From Kineococcus endophyticus (GTDB taxonomy: Bacteria; Actinomycetota; Actinomycetes; Actinomycetales; Kineococcaceae): DNA of 64,000 bases. Under the pieces are notes generated by a model. The model saw only the letters and a program-made list of their open reading frames with translations. It was not told the origin of the DNA and did not search any database. Position numbers and translations under genes: made by a program. This document shows positions 24,674 through 33,039 of the stretch, in pieces. Numbering within the stretch: position 1 is the first letter of the stretch; each line of letters begins with the position of its first letter. Location of the stretch: positions 62,001-126,000 of the forward strand of contig NZ_JBFNQN010000008.1 in NCBI RefSeq assembly GCF_040796495.1, given 5' to 3'.

Positions 24674-25251
24674 TGGACGCCGTCGCCGCGATCGCGCGCA
24701 CGAGCATCTCGCTCGTGGCGGTCCTCGGACTGCTCTACCTGATCTCCCGCTGGCTGCGCCGCCGTCAGGGCGGCGTGGCCGGCGGGGCGGACTTCGCCGT
24801 CCTGGCCAAGCAGAGCCTGGGTGCGAAGGCCGCCGTCGCGCTGGTCAAGGTCGGCGACAAGGCCCTCGTCGTCGGGATCTCCGACGGCGGGGTCAACCTC
24901 CTCGGCGAGACCGACGTCGCGTCGGTGCTGCCGGTCACCGAGGGTGAGGTCACTCAGCCGGGCGGGTCCCTCAAGGAACCGGCCGGACGTGTCGAGGAGG
25001 TGGACATCACCACCTCCGCCACTACTTCCGCCACGGACGAGGCGGACCTGCTCAGCGGCACGGACGCCGTCGCGGCGCACTCCCGGACCGAACCGGTGAC
25101 GGGCGAGCGCTACCTCCGCAAGGCCGGCGAGACGATCGCCGTGAAGGCCCCGGCCCGTCACACCGCCACCGGTGTGCAGGGTTCGGCGCTCTCCCCGGCC
25201 ACCTGGTCCAAGGCAGTCGACGTGCTGCGTGAGAGGACGACCCGCAGGTGA
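24673..25251 (+). CDS. fliO: Flagellar biosynthesis protein FliO
   Basis: Small bitopic protein that helps assemble the FliP ring of the export gate. The 192-residue product has an N-terminal TM helix (about 12-30), a Trp/Arg-rich border (SRWLRRRQGG) and the FliO core ADFAVLAKQSLGAKAAVALVKVGDKALVVGIS. A long Thr/Ser/Ala tail follows. ATG 24673 overlaps the fliN stop. Position before fliP supports it. Confidence 0.88.
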   Translation: MDAVAAIARTSISLVAVLGLLYLISRWLRRRQGGVAGGADFAVLAKQSLGAKAAVALVKVGDKALVVGISDGGVNLLGETDVASVLPVTEGEVTQPGGSLKEPAGRVEEVDITTSATTSATDEADLLSGTDAVAAHSRTEPVTGERYLRKAGETIAVKAPARHTATGVQGSALSPATWSKAVDVLRERTTRR

Positions 25252-26153
25252 CGAACTCCCGAGTCCGGCCCCAGACGACCCGGACCACCGCAGCCGCCCG
25301 CCGGCTCGCCGCGGCCCTGGTGCTCACCGGGGGACTGGTCGTGGGGGGCGCGTTCAGCGCCCAGGCGGCCGCCCCCGCTGCCACCGGCTCGGTCTCGACC
25401 GTGACGCTGGCCGCCGCCCCGGCAGCCTTCGCCACCGGAGTGCAGGCCCCCACGGCCCCGCAGGCTCCGGTCGCGCCGGAGGGCACCGGGTCGGTCTCGG
25501 TCGACATCAACGGCGTCGACGGCAAGCCCAGCCAGTCGATCACCATCATCATCGCGCTGACGATCCTGTCGGTGGCGCCCGCGCTGCTGCTGCTCACGAC
25601 GAGCTTCACCAAGATCCTCATCGTCCTCGGCCTGACCCGCAACGCCCTGGGCCTGCAGGGCACCCCGCCCAACCAGGTCCTCGCCGGCCTGGCGCTGTTC
25701 CTGACGATGTTCGTCATGGCGCCGACGTTCAGCCAGATCAACGACGTCGCCGTGCAGCCCTACCTCAAGGGCGAGAAGACCGCGACGGTCTCCTTCGAGG
25801 ACGGTTCGAAGCCGCTGAAGGAGTTCATGCTCAAGCAGACGCGGCCCGAGGAACTGGCCCTCATGACCAAGGCCGCCAAGCGGGACCTGCCCACGACCCG
25901 CGAGGAGACGCCGCTGACGACGCTGGTGCCCGCCTTCGCGCTCTCGGAGCTGCGCAGCGCCTTCATCATCGGGTTCGTCATCTTCATCCCGTTCCTGGTG
26001 ATCGACATCGTCGTCTCCGGGGCGCTGATGAGCCTGGGGATGATGATGCTGCCACCGGTGACGGTGTCGCTGCCCTTCAAGCTGCTGCTGTTCGTGATGG
26101 TCGACGGCTGGGGGCTCATCATCAAGTCCCTCGTCTCCTCCTACGCCGGCTGA
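25248..26153 (+). CDS. fliP: Flagellar export gate protein FliP
   Basis: Pore-forming subunit of the type III export gate. The 301-residue protein has an N-terminal signal-type segment (about 14-40), then the FliP domain with TTSFTKILIVLGLTRNALGLQGTPPNQVLAGLALFLT and, near the C-terminus, the conserved membrane region FIIGFVIFIPFLVIDIVVS. GTG 25248 overlaps the fliO stop. The gene is followed by a terminator and a new promoter rather than directly by fliQ. Confidence 0.96.
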   Translation: MTNSRVRPQTTRTTAAARRLAAALVLTGGLVVGGAFSAQAAAPAATGSVSTVTLAAAPAAFATGVQAPTAPQAPVAPEGTGSVSVDINGVDGKPSQSITIIIALTILSVAPALLLLTTSFTKILIVLGLTRNALGLQGTPPNQVLAGLALFLTMFVMAPTFSQINDVAVQPYLKGEKTATVSFEDGSKPLKEFMLKQTRPEELALMTKAAKRDLPTTREETPLTTLVPAFALSELRSAFIIGFVIFIPFLVIDIVVSGALMSLGMMMLPPVTVSLPFKLLLFVMVDGWGLIIKSLVSSYAG

Positions 26154-26167
26154 CCTCGTCCACCGTC

Positions 26168-26204
26168 CCGTGCCCGGGCACCCCTCGCGGGTGCCCGGGC
26201 ACGG
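26168..26204 (+). terminator. Terminator after fliP
   Basis: A perfect 16-bp stem (26168-26183 with 26189-26204) and 5-nt loop start 15 nt after the fliP stop. Confidence 0.8.
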
Positions 26205-26251
26205 TCGCGTCCGGGGGGCTCCCGCGCCCTGAGCGTCCGGACCCCGTCCGG

Positions 26252-26280
26252 CTCAAGGCGTTCACCCGAACAGCCGAAGC
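26252..26280 (+). promoter_or_regulatory. FliA-class promoter of fliQR-flhB
   Basis: CTCAA (26252-26256), a 16-nt spacer and GCCGAAGC (26273-26280). The leader to fliQ would be about 50 nt and carries an AGGAAGG ribosome binding site. Confidence 0.65.
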
Positions 26281-26338
26281 AGTCACCGGAACACCCGTGA
26301 CACCCCTGCGACACCCCTGCGAACAGGAAGGCGACCAG

Positions 26339-26617
26339 ATGACCGACGTGACCGTCATCCACCTCGGGATGACCGCTCTCGTCCTCGCCGCCAAGCTCTG
26401 CGCCCCCATGCTCCTGACCGCCCTGGCCGTCGGGTTCGGCATCTCCCTGTTCCAGAGCGTCACGCAGCTGCAGGAGCAGACGATCTCCTTCGTGCCCAAG
26501 GCCGTCGCCGTCGGCGTCGCGATCGTCGTGTGCGGCAAGTGGATGCTGCACGAGATGACGAGCTTCACCACGGCGCTGTACGAGCAGATCCCCTCCCTGC
26601 TGACCCACGGGGGCTGA
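26339..26617 (+). CDS. fliQ: Flagellar export gate protein FliQ
   Basis: Two-helix subunit that packs around the FliP/FliR core of the export gate. The 92-residue product has the conserved LLTALAVGFGISLFQSVTQLQEQTISFVPK segment between helices at about 14-38 and 50-75. ATG 26339 is preceded by AGGAAGG. fliR begins 3 nt after its stop. Confidence 0.95.
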   Translation: MTDVTVIHLGMTALVLAAKLCAPMLLTALAVGFGISLFQSVTQLQEQTISFVPKAVAVGVAIVVCGKWMLHEMTSFTTALYEQIPSLLTHGG

Positions 26618-26620
26618 GCC

Positions 26621-27415
26621 GTGCAGGGGGTCCCCTCGGTCCCGCTGGACCTGCTGATGGCGCTGCTGCTCGCCGGCATCCGCGCCGCGGCGTTCCTCAT
26701 GCTGGCCCCGCCGTTCGCCAACAAGGCCGTCAACGGCCGCACCAAGGCGATGCTGTCGGTGGCCATCGCGCTGCCCGTCGCGACCCGTCTGCGCGACTCC
26801 GTCCCGCCCGTCGAACCGGGCGCGATCATCACCGCGGCCCTGCAGCAGGCCCTCGTCGGCGTCGTCATGGGCGCGTTCGTCGCGCTGCTGTTCGCCGCCG
26901 TCCAGGCCGCCGGCGACATGCTCGACCTGTTCGGCGGTTTCCAGCTCGCCAGCGCCTACGACCCCCTCATGCAGTCCCAGACGGCGATCTTCGGCAAGCT
27001 CTACACCTGGACCACCACCGCGCTGCTCGTCGTCTCCGGCGGGCACCTGCTGATCCTGCAGGGGTTCCTGCGCTCCTACGACGTCCTGCCGCTGGACGCC
27101 GGGGTCGACACCGGCACCGTCGCGCGCGTCTTCACCTCCGGCGTCACCGAACTCATGCTGTCGGCGCTGCAGATCGCCGCCCCCCTCATCGCCGTCCTGT
27201 TCCTCACCGACATCGGCCTCGGGCTGCTGTCCCGCGTCGCCCCCGCCCTCAACGTGTTCGCCATGAGCTTCCCCGTGAAGATCCTCATCGCCCTCACCCT
27301 CGGCGGGTTCACCTTCTCCCTGCTGCCCGGCGTCGTCGGCGACCTCGCCGACACCGCCCGCGAGACCGTCGTCCGGATGGTCACCCCCGTCGTGACGGGA
27401 GGTGGGGGCGGGTGA
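26621..27415 (+). CDS. fliR: Flagellar export gate protein FliR
   Basis: Export gate subunit that joins FliP and FlhB. The 264-residue product has about six TM helices, starting with LLLAGIRAAAFLMLAPPFANKAVN. It has the FGGFQLASAYDPLMQSQTAIFGKLY segment typical of FliR and a C-terminal FPVKILIALTLGGFTFSLLPG. GTG 26621. Its stop overlaps the flhB start by 4 bp. Confidence 0.95.
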   Translation: MQGVPSVPLDLLMALLLAGIRAAAFLMLAPPFANKAVNGRTKAMLSVAIALPVATRLRDSVPPVEPGAIITAALQQALVGVVMGAFVALLFAAVQAAGDMLDLFGGFQLASAYDPLMQSQTAIFGKLYTWTTTALLVVSGGHLLILQGFLRSYDVLPLDAGVDTGTVARVFTSGVTELMLSALQIAAPLIAVLFLTDIGLGLLSRVAPALNVFAMSFPVKILIALTLGGFTFSLLPGVVGDLADTARETVVRMVTPVVTGGGGG

Positions 27416-28494
27416 GCGGTGAGAAGACCGAGAAGCCGACTCCGAAGAAGCTCAAGGAGGCCCGCGACGAGGGGAACGTCCCGTTCTCCCGCGACGTGGC
27501 CGCCTGGCTGTCCACCGGGGCCGGCGCCGCGACGATCCCCCACACCATCGAAGCCGGTCGGGTCCTGCTGCAGCGCACCATGGGCCGCATCGCCGAGGTC
27601 GCCGCCGACCCCGAACCCGCCCGCGCCCTGTCCGTCCTGACCGACACGTTCTCCGGCGTCCCCGCCGTCCTGGGCCCGCTGGCGATCGCCACCGTGCTGT
27701 CCGTCGTCGTCGCCGGCGCCGTCCAGGGCACCCTCTACTTCGCGCCGAAGAAGCTCAAACCCAAGTTCACCAACCTCAACCCCGTCAACGGCCTGAAGCA
27801 GCACTGGGGTCCGCAGGCGGTGTGGGAGGCCACCAAGTCGCTGCTGAAGACGATCGTCATCGGCGGCGCCGTCTGGCTCGTGGCCAAGGACCTCGCCCCC
27901 CGCCTCGTCGCCCAGGGCGCGATGCCCACGGCCGCCGTGCTGTCCCTCACCGGCTCGGCCGTCATCCGCATGCTGCTGGTGACGATCGTCGTCGGCTTGC
28001 TCATCGCCGTCGCCGACTACGCCATGAGCCGGCGCCGCATCATGAAGAAGCTGCGCATGAGCAAGCAGGACATCAAGATGGAGCACAAGAACTCCGAGGG
28101 TGACCCGCTGCTGAAGGGCGCCATCCGCTCCAAGCAGATGGCCATGTCCCGCAACCGCATGATGGCCGACGTCGCCAAGGCCGACGTCGTCCTGGTCAAC
28201 CCCACCCACATCGCCGTGGCCCTGCGCTACGAGCCCGGCACCGGCGCGCCCAAGGTCGTCGCCAAGGGCGCCGGGGCCATCGCCACGAAGATCCGCGAGA
28301 AGGCCAAGGAGAACGACGTCCCGCTCGTCAAGGACATCGAGCTGGCCCGCGCCATGTACAAGAGCGTCAAGGTCGGCCAGGAGATCCCGCCGGAGTTCTT
28401 CGCCACCGTCGCCAAGGTCCTCGCCTTCGTCATGAGCCTGCGCACCCGCGGCTCCCTGACGGCCTTCGGCGAGGCCCACACCGTCCCGGCCTGA
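27412..28494 (+). CDS. flhB: Flagellar export switch protein FlhB
   Basis: Export gate protein whose autocleavage switches substrate class from rod/hook to filament. The 360-residue product begins EKTEKPTPKKLKEARDEGNV, has four TM helices and a cytoplasmic domain with the cleavage motif NPTH (about 263-266, in VVLVNPTHIAVALRYEPG). GTG 27412 overlaps the fliR stop. It is the last gene before the two-component block. Confidence 0.96.
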   Translation: MSGEKTEKPTPKKLKEARDEGNVPFSRDVAAWLSTGAGAATIPHTIEAGRVLLQRTMGRIAEVAADPEPARALSVLTDTFSGVPAVLGPLAIATVLSVVVAGAVQGTLYFAPKKLKPKFTNLNPVNGLKQHWGPQAVWEATKSLLKTIVIGGAVWLVAKDLAPRLVAQGAMPTAAVLSLTGSAVIRMLLVTIVVGLLIAVADYAMSRRRIMKKLRMSKQDIKMEHKNSEGDPLLKGAIRSKQMAMSRNRMMADVAKADVVLVNPTHIAVALRYEPGTGAPKVVAKGAGAIATKIREKAKENDVPLVKDIELARAMYKSVKVGQEIPPEFFATVAKVLAFVMSLRTRGSLTAFGEAHTVPA

Positions 28495-28511
28495 CGGCCC
28501 GGGTCGTCGAG

Positions 28512-28540
28512 GTCAAGGTGGCGAGCGCGAGCGCCGATGC
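28512..28540 (+). promoter_or_regulatory. FliA-class promoter of the histidine kinase pair
   Basis: GTCAA (28512-28516), a 16-nt spacer and GCCGATGC (28533-28540), 18 nt after the flhB stop. The predicted start near 28547 favours the kinase start at GTG 28590. Confidence 0.5.
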
Positions 28541-28589
28541 CCAGGACGTGGGCCGAGCAGGTGACGCCGTGGGCGCCGAGGGGACCGCC

Positions 28590-30845
28590 GTGCCGGGCCG
28601 CCCCCTCGAGCACGTCCTGCCGCACCCCGCCCCCCAACCCGGCGACCTGGACGGCGCCCGCGACCTGCACCGGCGCAGCCGGCGCCGCGCCGACGACCGC
28701 GCCGCCGCCGCCGGGGGCACCTCCGTCGGCGTCCGCCTCACCCGGGCCCTCGGCCTCGTCGTCGCCCTCCTGCTGCTCGTCGGGGCCAGCGGCGCCGGCG
28801 GCCTGCTCGTGACCGGCTCCTCCCGCACCCGCGAGACCCAGCTGCGCGGCCTCGAAGCGGCCAACGCCACCCTCCAGCTGACCCTCGCCGACGCCGACGC
28901 CGCCGTCCGCGACGCCACCACCGGGCACCTGCCGCAGTCCCGCCAGACCTACGACCACGCCGTCCAGGCCCTGCCCGCCCTGCGCGCCCGCGTCCAGTCC
29001 CTGCTCACCGACCCGTTGCAGCGCAGCCTGTTCGCCGAGCAGTCCGCGCTCATCGACAGCTGGCTGGCCACGGCCGACCCCGATCGGGGCGACGCCGACC
29101 TCACCGGCGCCGCCGCGCAGGCGCGCGCCTTCACCGACCTGCGCGACGCCAACACCCGCCTCGACGACCTCGTCCGCCGCCAGCGCCACGACGCCACCAG
29201 CACCGAGGCCTGGGTCCGCTACAGCGCCCTGGCCGTCACCGCCCTCACCCTCGCCGCGGCGCTCGCCGTCGTCGCCGGCACCGGTGCCCGCACCCGCCGC
29301 GCCCTCGTGGACCCGCTGCGCTCCCTCGTCGACGTCCTGGACGCCCACGGCCGCGGGGACCGCCGCGCCCACGCCGACCCCACCGCCGGGCCGGCCGAGG
29401 TCCGCAGCGTCGCCCTCGCCGTCAACGACCTCGCCCGCGAGAACGCCCGCCTGCTCGAGGCCGCCGAGCAGTCCGCCCGGCTGCACCGCCTCGCCGGCGA
29501 CATCGGCCGCCAGGTCCGCGACCAGCTCGTCGCCGAGGACGCCCTGCAGGTCGCCGTCACGCGGCTGGGGAAGGAGCTGCGCGTCGGCCGCGTCTGGGTG
29601 CGGATGCTGCAGGACGGGCCCGACCGCGCCGGCGGCGCCGGCCCGCGCGCCGGGCTGGGACCGGTGGCCGGGGAGTGGGCCGCGCCCGCCCTCGCCCCGC
29701 TGCGCTCGCTGCCCCGCGGCGACGGGGGCGCCACCCGCGCCTTCGACGACTCCCGCAGCTGGCTGCACGAGCTGCACGCCTCCGGGCAGGTCTACGCCGT
29801 CCCCGACACCCGCAGCCTCCGCGGCCGCTCGCCCCTGCTCGACGGGTTCCTGCGCGGCACCGACGCCCGGGCCCTGCTGCTGGTCCCCATCGGCGTCGGC
29901 GACGCCCCGCAGGGCCTGCTCACCGTCGTGTGCGGCACGGGCCCGCGGGACTGGACCGTCCCGGAGGTCGAGCTCGCCCGCTCCGTCGCGGTCGACCTGT
30001 CCCGCGCCCTCGTCCTGGCCGGCCTCTACCGCGCCCAGGAACGGCTGCTGGGGGAGCTGCGCGACGTCGAGTCCGTCAAGTCCGACCTGCTCGCCACCGT
30101 CTCGCACGAGCTGCGCACCCCGCTGACCAGCATCTCCGGCTACCTCGAGCTCCTGCGCGACGGGGCCGTCGGCGAGGTCGGCGAGGACGTCGCCGCCGTC
30201 CTGGGCATCGTCGAACGCAACACCGACCGGCTCCGCGCGCTCATCGAGGACCTCCTGCTGCTGTCCCGCGTGGAGTCCGCCCCCGCCACCGAGGTCCGCG
30301 GCGCCAGCACCGTCGCCGACCTGCTCAGCGGCGTCCTGGCCGCCGTCGCGGCCGGCCCCACCAGCGGCGGCACCGTCCGCTGCACCACCGCCCCCGAGGA
30401 ACTCACCGGGCTGCGCGTACCGGGGGAGGCCGAGCACCTGCACCGGGCGCTGCTGGCCGTCGTCGACAACGCCGTGAAGTTCTCCCCGGTCGGCTCCCTC
30501 GTGCGCGTCCGCGTCGAACGACACCCCGCCGACGTCCGGATCGTGGTGCAGGACAACGGGATGGGCATCCCCGCCGCCGAGGTCGCCGGGGTCTTCGGAC
30601 GCTTCGCCCGCGGCTCCAACGCCGCCGTCCAGCAGGTCCCCGGCACCGGCCTCGGCCTCACCATCGCCCGCGACCTCGTCCGCCTGCACGGCGGCCGCAT
30701 CGAGCTGGACTCCGTCGAGGGCCAGGGGACGACCGCCACCGTCAGCCTGCCCCTGACCTCCGCGCCGACCTCCGCGCCGACCTCCGCGCCGACCTCCGCG
30801 CCGACCTCCCCGGCCAGCGAGCAGACCGTGGGCGGTGCCTGGTGA
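28590..30845 (+). CDS. Membrane sensor histidine kinase (HAMP-GAF-HisKA-HATPase)
   Basis: Predicted to autophosphorylate in response to an extracellular signal. The ~751-residue protein has TM1 (about 46-75), an extracytoplasmic helical region (about 76-208), TM2 (about 210-232), a HAMP-like linker and a GAF-like domain (about 300-470). HisKA follows with the phospho-acceptor His in ATVSHELRTPLTSISGYLELL (near residue 506), then HATPase_c with LAVVDNAVKFSPVG and VQDNGMGIP. The tail is a Thr-Ser-Ala-Pro repeat. GTG 28590 has GAGGGG 6 nt upstream and lies downstream of the promoter; a GTG at 28518 overlaps the promoter. The downstream kinase overlaps its stop by 4 bp. Confidence 0.88.
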   Translation: MPGRPLEHVLPHPAPQPGDLDGARDLHRRSRRRADDRAAAAGGTSVGVRLTRALGLVVALLLLVGASGAGGLLVTGSSRTRETQLRGLEAANATLQLTLADADAAVRDATTGHLPQSRQTYDHAVQALPALRARVQSLLTDPLQRSLFAEQSALIDSWLATADPDRGDADLTGAAAQARAFTDLRDANTRLDDLVRRQRHDATSTEAWVRYSALAVTALTLAAALAVVAGTGARTRRALVDPLRSLVDVLDAHGRGDRRAHADPTAGPAEVRSVALAVNDLARENARLLEAAEQSARLHRLAGDIGRQVRDQLVAEDALQVAVTRLGKELRVGRVWVRMLQDGPDRAGGAGPRAGLGPVAGEWAAPALAPLRSLPRGDGGATRAFDDSRSWLHELHASGQVYAVPDTRSLRGRSPLLDGFLRGTDARALLLVPIGVGDAPQGLLTVVCGTGPRDWTVPEVELARSVAVDLSRALVLAGLYRAQERLLGELRDVESVKSDLLATVSHELRTPLTSISGYLELLRDGAVGEVGEDVAAVLGIVERNTDRLRALIEDLLLLSRVESAPATEVRGASTVADLLSGVLAAVAAGPTSGGTVRCTTAPEELTGLRVPGEAEHLHRALLAVVDNAVKFSPVGSLVRVRVERHPADVRIVVQDNGMGIPAAEVAGVFGRFARGSNAAVQQVPGTGLGLTIARDLVRLHGGRIELDSVEGQGTTATVSLPLTSAPTSAPTSAPTSAPTSPASEQTVGGAW
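30756..30803 (+). repeat. Four 12-bp tandem repeats at the end of the first kinase gene
   Basis: Four exact copies of acctccgcgccg encode the Thr-Ser-Ala-Pro tail just before the kinase stop. Copy number change would keep the frame. Confidence 0.8.
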
Positions 30846-32263
30846 GCCCCCTGCGCCACCTCGACGCCGCCCACCGCGCCCACCTCGCCCAGGCCGAGGA
30901 GGACGCGCGCCGGGCCGCCCTGCGCGCCCACGACCTGCTGGCCCTCCCCGAGACCCCCGACGCCGACCCCGAGCTCGACGCCGTCGTCCGGCTGGCGCTC
31001 GCGGTCACCGGCGCGTCCGCCGCGGCCGTCGACCTCCTCGACGCCCACCGTCAGTTGCGGCTCGCCACCACCGGGACGAGCCCCGGCACGGCTCCGGCGA
31101 CCGGCAGCAGCGACCGCCGCGAGTCCCTCGGCGCCCGCCTGCACACCGGGGGCCACGCCGCGTCCGACGTGGTGGTCGTCCGCGACGCCCGCCTCGACCC
31201 GCGCCTGCGGGACAGCGGCTGGGTCGAGGGTCGCCTCGGTCGGGTCGTGTTCGTCGCCTCCGCGCTCCTGGTGACCGCCGACGGGCACCTGCTCGGCAGC
31301 CTCTCCGTCACCGCCGGCACCCCCCGCGACCTCACCGCCGAGCACGCCGACCGGCTGCGCGACCTCGCCGGCCTGGCCGTCGCCGCGCTCGAGCGGCGCC
31401 GCCGGCGCCAGGTCAGCCTCCTCGCCGAGCTCGAGCACCAGCGTGGACTCCTCACCGCCGCCCTGGCCCGCACCGCAGCGCTGGAGGCGGCGGGGGAGCG
31501 GCTGCGCCGCACCAACGACGAGCTCACCCACCTCGCCGCCGTCGCCGGCCACGACCTCGCCGCCCCGCTGACCGCCGTCATCGGCTACCTCGACCTCGTC
31601 CTCGACGTCCACCGCGACGACCTCGGCGCCCAGGGCAGCGAGTGGCTCGGCACCGCCCTGCGCGCCGCCCACCGCATGCAGGGCCTCATCGAGGCCGTCC
31701 TCGTGCACTCCCTCGCCGACGGCGAGCGCTGCCACCCCCGCCGCGTCGACGTCCGCGACGTCCTGCGCCACGTCGTGGAGGACCTCGGGACCTCCTGCGC
31801 CGCAGCCCGCATCGGCTACACGGAGGTCCCCGCGCACCCCGGCGGCACCGTCGAGGCCCACGCGGACCCCGTCCTGCTGCGCCAGCTCCTGCAGAACCTC
31901 CTCGCCAACGCCGTCCGCCACCGCCACCCCGACCGACCGTGCCGCATCGAGGTCACCGTCACCGCCCTGCCCGCCGGGGGCTGGGAACTCACGGTCGCCG
32001 ACAACGGCCGCGGCATCCCCGCCGACCAGCGCGACCGCGTCTTCGCGATGTTCACCTCCGGGCCCGCCCCCGGTGGGCACGGCATCGGCCTGGCCACCTG
32101 CCGCCGCATCGTCACCCGCCACGGCGGCACCATCGCCGCCGAGCCGACCCCCGGCGGCGGCGCCACCCTGCGCGCCACCTTCTTCCCCGGCGGCTTCCCC
32201 GGCGGCTTCCCCGGCGGCTTCCCCGACGGCTTCCCCGACGGCTCGGCAGCCCCCTCCCCCTGA
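30842..32263 (+). CDS. Cytoplasmic GAF-domain histidine kinase
   Basis: The 473-residue protein lacks TM helices. It has a GAF domain (about 35-185, with DVVVVRDARLDPRLRD), a linker coiled coil (about 190-230), a HisKA-type helix with the candidate His in VAGHDLAAPLTAVIGYLDLV (about residue 236), and HATPase_c with LLANAVRHRHPDR and VADNGRGIP (about 340-450). The H-box GHDLAAPL is the variant seen in phytochrome-like kinases. The C-terminus is a run of Phe-Pro-Gly-Gly repeats. It is translationally coupled to the membrane kinase and followed by a single-domain regulator. Confidence 0.85.
   Translation: MSPLRHLDAAHRAHLAQAEEDARRAALRAHDLLALPETPDADPELDAVVRLALAVTGASAAAVDLLDAHRQLRLATTGTSPGTAPATGSSDRRESLGARLHTGGHAASDVVVVRDARLDPRLRDSGWVEGRLGRVVFVASALLVTADGHLLGSLSVTAGTPRDLTAEHADRLRDLAGLAVAALERRRRRQVSLLAELEHQRGLLTAALARTAALEAAGERLRRTNDELTHLAAVAGHDLAAPLTAVIGYLDLVLDVHRDDLGAQGSEWLGTALRAAHRMQGLIEAVLVHSLADGERCHPRRVDVRDVLRHVVEDLGTSCAAARIGYTEVPAHPGGTVEAHADPVLLRQLLQNLLANAVRHRHPDRPCRIEVTVTALPAGGWELTVADNGRGIPADQRDRVFAMFTSGPAPGGHGIGLATCRRIVTRHGGTIAAEPTPGGGATLRATFFPGGFPGGFPGGFPDGFPDGSAAPSP
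32183..32242 (+). repeat. Five 12-bp tandem repeats at the end of the second kinase gene
   Basis: Five copies of ttccccg(g/a)cggc encode the Phe-Pro-(Gly/Asp)-Gly tail. It parallels the unrelated 12-bp repeat at the end of the preceding kinase. Confidence 0.8.
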
Positions 32264-32304
32264 GCCGGGGGAGTGGGCCGACCGGGTGGGTCACGACCGC
32301 CCGC

Positions 32305-32332
32305 CTCAAGACCGCGCCCCGGCTGCCGATGG
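32305..32332 (+). promoter_or_regulatory. FliA-class promoter of the response regulator
   Basis: CTCAA (32305-32309), a 15-nt spacer and GCCGATGG (32325-32332), about 77 nt upstream of the regulator start. A GACCGGGTGGGTCAC motif lies about 15 nt upstream of the -35. Confidence 0.5.
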
Positions 32333-32408
32333 GCCGCAGACACCCGCAACACCCCAGGTGCCGAGGTACCGACCCACAACCCGACCCTTCCAGGTCCAGG
32401 AGGACCCC

Positions 32409-32798
32409 GTGGCACGAGTGCTCGTCGTCGAGGACGACCCGGACATCCGCCAGCTCGTCGAGCTGCGCCTGCGCGGCCTCGGCCACCGCGTCGTGTCCGC
32501 CCCGTCCGGCGCCGAGGCGCTCGCGGTCATCGCCGAGCGCGGGGCCCCCGAGGTCGTCGTCCTCGACGTCGCCATGCCGGGGATGACCGGCCTGGAGGTC
32601 CTGCGGACGCTGCGCGCCCAGCCGGAGACCGCCGACCTGCCCGCGATCTTCCTGTCCGCCCGCGTGCGGCCCGAGGACATCGCCGCGGGGGAGGAGCTCG
32701 GGGCTGTCTACCTCACCAAGCCCTTCGTCGTCAGCGCGCTCGCCGGCGCCATCGACAAGGCGCTGCAGGCGAACGCGCACGCCGCCGGGGGCTGGTGA
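32409..32798 (+). CDS. Single-domain CheY-like response regulator
   Basis: The 129-residue receiver has the acidic pair EDDPD (about 8-12), phospho-acceptor Asp in VVVLDVAMPG (about residue 54) and Lys in YLTKPF (about 103). No output domain is present, so it would act by protein contact, for example on the motor switch or within a phosphorelay from the two kinases just upstream. GTG 32409 has AGGAGG 6 nt upstream. It has its own FliA-class promoter and is followed by a terminator. Whether it is the motor CheY cannot be decided; the che operon is not in this window. Confidence 0.88.
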   Translation: MARVLVVEDDPDIRQLVELRLRGLGHRVVSAPSGAEALAVIAERGAPEVVVLDVAMPGMTGLEVLRTLRAQPETADLPAIFLSARVRPEDIAAGEELGAVYLTKPFVVSALAGAIDKALQANAHAAGGW

Positions 32799-32836
32799 AC
32801 CACCCCCGACAGCCACCCCGCCGCCGCAGCACCGCC

Positions 32837-32869
32837 CGAGCCCCGTCCGCGACCCGCGGACGGGGCTCG
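32837..32869 (+). terminator. Terminator after the response regulator
   Basis: A perfect 15-bp stem (32837-32851 with 32855-32869) and 3-nt loop, 38 nt after the stop. Confidence 0.75.
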
Positions 32870-32918
32870 TCGCGTTGCCCAGCCCGCGGCGTCCGGGTGG
32901 GTGCGTCCGACCGGGTGA

Positions 32919-32947
32919 CTCAAGCCCGGGCCCCGGAGTGCCGAAGG
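32919..32947 (+). promoter_or_regulatory. FliA-class promoter of flhA
   Basis: CTCAA (32919-32923), a 16-nt spacer and GCCGAAGG (32940-32947). The leader to flhA is about 85 nt and contains the perfect inverted repeat CACCCGAACGGGTG (33002-33015). Confidence 0.65.
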
Positions 32948-33039
32948 AGGCAGTGGCCAGGACGGCCGCAGCAGGCCACGGACGGGCCGCTGGACGAGGG
33001 ACACCCGAACGGGTGCCCCGCGCGAACCAAGGCGGTGCA

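Noticed and set aside
28518-28589. Upstream GTG start for the membrane histidine kinase
   Set aside because: It lies between the -35 and -10 of the predicted promoter; GTG 28590 has a good ribosome binding site.
32875-33039. Extended N-terminus of FlhA
   Set aside because: Would include the promoter and a charged stretch not found in FlhA; GTG 33040 fits the family and has a ribosome binding site.
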